Shown in pieces: positions 4,282 to 5,056 of a stretch of DNA of 5,056 bases (position 1 is the first letter of the stretch; each line of letters opens with the position of its first letter). The position numbers were made by a program, and so were the translations under genes. The notes under the pieces are model-generated. The model was not told the origin of the DNA. It ran no database searches and saw nothing but the letters and a program-made list of their open reading frames with translations. Origin of the DNA: Solirubrobacterales bacterium 70-9 (GTDB taxonomy: Bacteria > Actinomycetota > Thermoleophilia > Solirubrobacterales > 70-9); assembly GCA_001898095.1 (NCBI GenBank), contig MKSH01000070.1:31557-36612 (forward strand), read 5' to 3'.

Positions 4282-5056
4282 TTGGCACCGATCATCAACG
4301 TACACACCCACTACCAACCGGAGTCGGTCCTCGAGATCGTCAAGCCGTACGACATCGAAATGGTCGACAAAGACGGCGCTTGGTACTTCCGCAGCGGCAA
4401 CGCCGAATACCTGTTGCCGAAGAGCACCGGCACGGCGAAATTCTGGGGCGCGAACCTCGCCGACCAGATCCCGGAGATGGATAGCAACGGGATCGACATC
4501 AACGTCCTGCAGCCGAGTCCGATGGTGTTCAGCTACCACCTCGAACCGGAGGTGAACAAGACCTTCTCGGAAGCGTTCAACGATGAGACCGCGCGCCACA
4601 TCGAGGGCCACGAGGACCGCTTCTGGGGTTCCGCGCAGTTGCCCATGCAGGACCTCGAGATGGCCGCGGCGGAGCTCGAGCGCGCGGTCACCAAGCTTGG
4701 CCTGAAGTCCTGCTCGGTCGGCTACGTGCTCGGCCCGAACCGGACCCTCGCCGACCCCGAGTGCGATGAGTTCCTCGCCACCGCGGCGCGGCTCGACGTG
4801 CCGGTCCTGCTGCACCCGGTCGCCCTCGCCCAGGACATCGACATCAAGGCGGGCGGCGCCGAGTGGCTCTCCAAGTACCAGGTCGACTGGGCCTGGGGCT
4901 ACCTCTTCTCGGAGACCGCGGCGGTGATCGGGCTGATCTTCGGTGGGACCCTCGACCGCCATCCCGACCTGCGGGTGATGGTGCCGCACGGCGGCGGCAT
5001 GATCCCGTACCAGGTCGGCAGGCTCCGTTACCAGGGCGAGGTCTTCGGGGCGAAAG
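4282..5056 (+). CDS. Amidohydrolase-superfamily enzyme, ACMSD-like (Amidohydro_2, COG2159 type), 3' end outside window
   Basis: Cytosolic TIM-barrel metalloenzyme; relatives decarboxylate or hydrolyse aromatic acids and ring-cleavage products (ACMSD, gamma-resorcylate and 5-carboxyvanillate decarboxylases, LigY). 258 codons are visible of a usual 320-340. The start is TTG at 4282: no in-frame ATG or GTG lies between the lipoprotein stop and this point, and the metal motif H8-x-H10 (INVHTHYQP) would be lost from the next ATG (residue 27). Further ligand or catalytic residues are H178 (LLHPVAL) and H236 (PHGGGMIPY). The spacing matches ACMSD His9, His11, His177 and His228; the final Asp, near 290, lies outside. 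The segment PEMDSNGIDINVLQPSPMVFSY and LPMQDLEMAAAELERAV strongly resemble ACMSD. No Arg is seen in residues 44-60, where ACMSD carries its active-site Arg, so the reaction is uncertain. It lies 100 bp after the lipoprotein, probably in the same transcript behind the hairpin. Confidence 0.9.
   Translation, partial: MAPIINVHTHYQPESVLEIVKPYDIEMVDKDGAWYFRSGNAEYLLPKSTGTAKFWGANLADQIPEMDSNGIDINVLQPSPMVFSYHLEPEVNKTFSEAFNDETARHIEGHEDRFWGSAQLPMQDLEMAAAELERAVTKLGLKSCSVGYVLGPNRTLADPECDEFLATAARLDVPVLLHPVALAQDIDIKAGGAEWLSKYQVDWAWGYLFSETAAVIGLIFGGTLDRHPDLRVMVPHGGGMIPYQVGRLRYQGEVFGAK

Noticed and set aside
4037..4555. Plus-strand frame spanning the lipoprotein 3' end and amidohydrolase 5' end
   Set aside because: It is out of frame with both real genes, Arg/Ser/Thr-rich, and crosses the hairpin; no homology pattern is recognisable.
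4240..4989. 249-codon minus-strand frame over the amidohydrolase
   Set aside because: The opposite strand encodes a protein with all expected ACMSD-family metal motifs; the minus frame has none and is His/Val/Arg-biased.

Overview
The window is GC-rich, with genes packed tightly on both strands. Codon third positions are mostly G or C, there is a near-consensus bacterial promoter, and the lipoprotein has a poly-Ser, Glu-rich tether after its lipobox. This fits a soil actinobacterium. The lipoprotein style in particular resembles Thermoleophilia (Solirubrobacter/Conexibacter-like), but that placement is an inference from style, not from a marker gene.

Layout, left to right. (1) A fumarylacetoacetate hydrolase (FAH)-family enzyme on +, open at the left edge, ends at 872. 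(2) Only 7 bp later, convergent on -, is a GntR/FadR-type (FCD domain) repressor, 880-1668. (3) A divergent control region of about 170 bp carries a consensus -35 (TTGACA), a TATGGT -10 and an inverted repeat over the -35. (4) A rightward transcription unit follows: an RbsC-like sugar-type ABC permease (1838-2902), a periplasmic-binding-protein lipoprotein (2955-4181), a strong GC hairpin (4228-4258), and a TIM-barrel amidohydrolase related to ACMSD (TTG start at 4282) that runs off the right edge.

How the genes may work together (inference). The lipoprotein captures a small solute outside the membrane and the permease imports it. The amidohydrolase (decarboxylase or hydrolase type) and the FAH-family enzyme (C-C bond hydrolase or decarboxylase type) would degrade it or its ring-cleavage products. 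The GntR protein would repress the rightward promoter until a carboxylate-like effector accumulates. The pairing of two carboxylate/ketone-acting enzymes suggests an aromatic, aromatic-acid or sugar-acid substrate rather than a plain sugar, but the substrate cannot be read from the sequence. No ABC ATPase is present in the window.

Points worth a second look: a six-unit 15-bp repeat encoding the acidic tether, a strong GAA-over-GAG bias confined to the lipoprotein gene, the U-less intercistronic hairpin, a four-histidine metal site in the repressor, and the missing active-site arginine in the ACMSD-like enzyme. I see no RNA genes, CRISPR arrays, insertion sequences or origins. No stretch over 300 bases lacks a gene.
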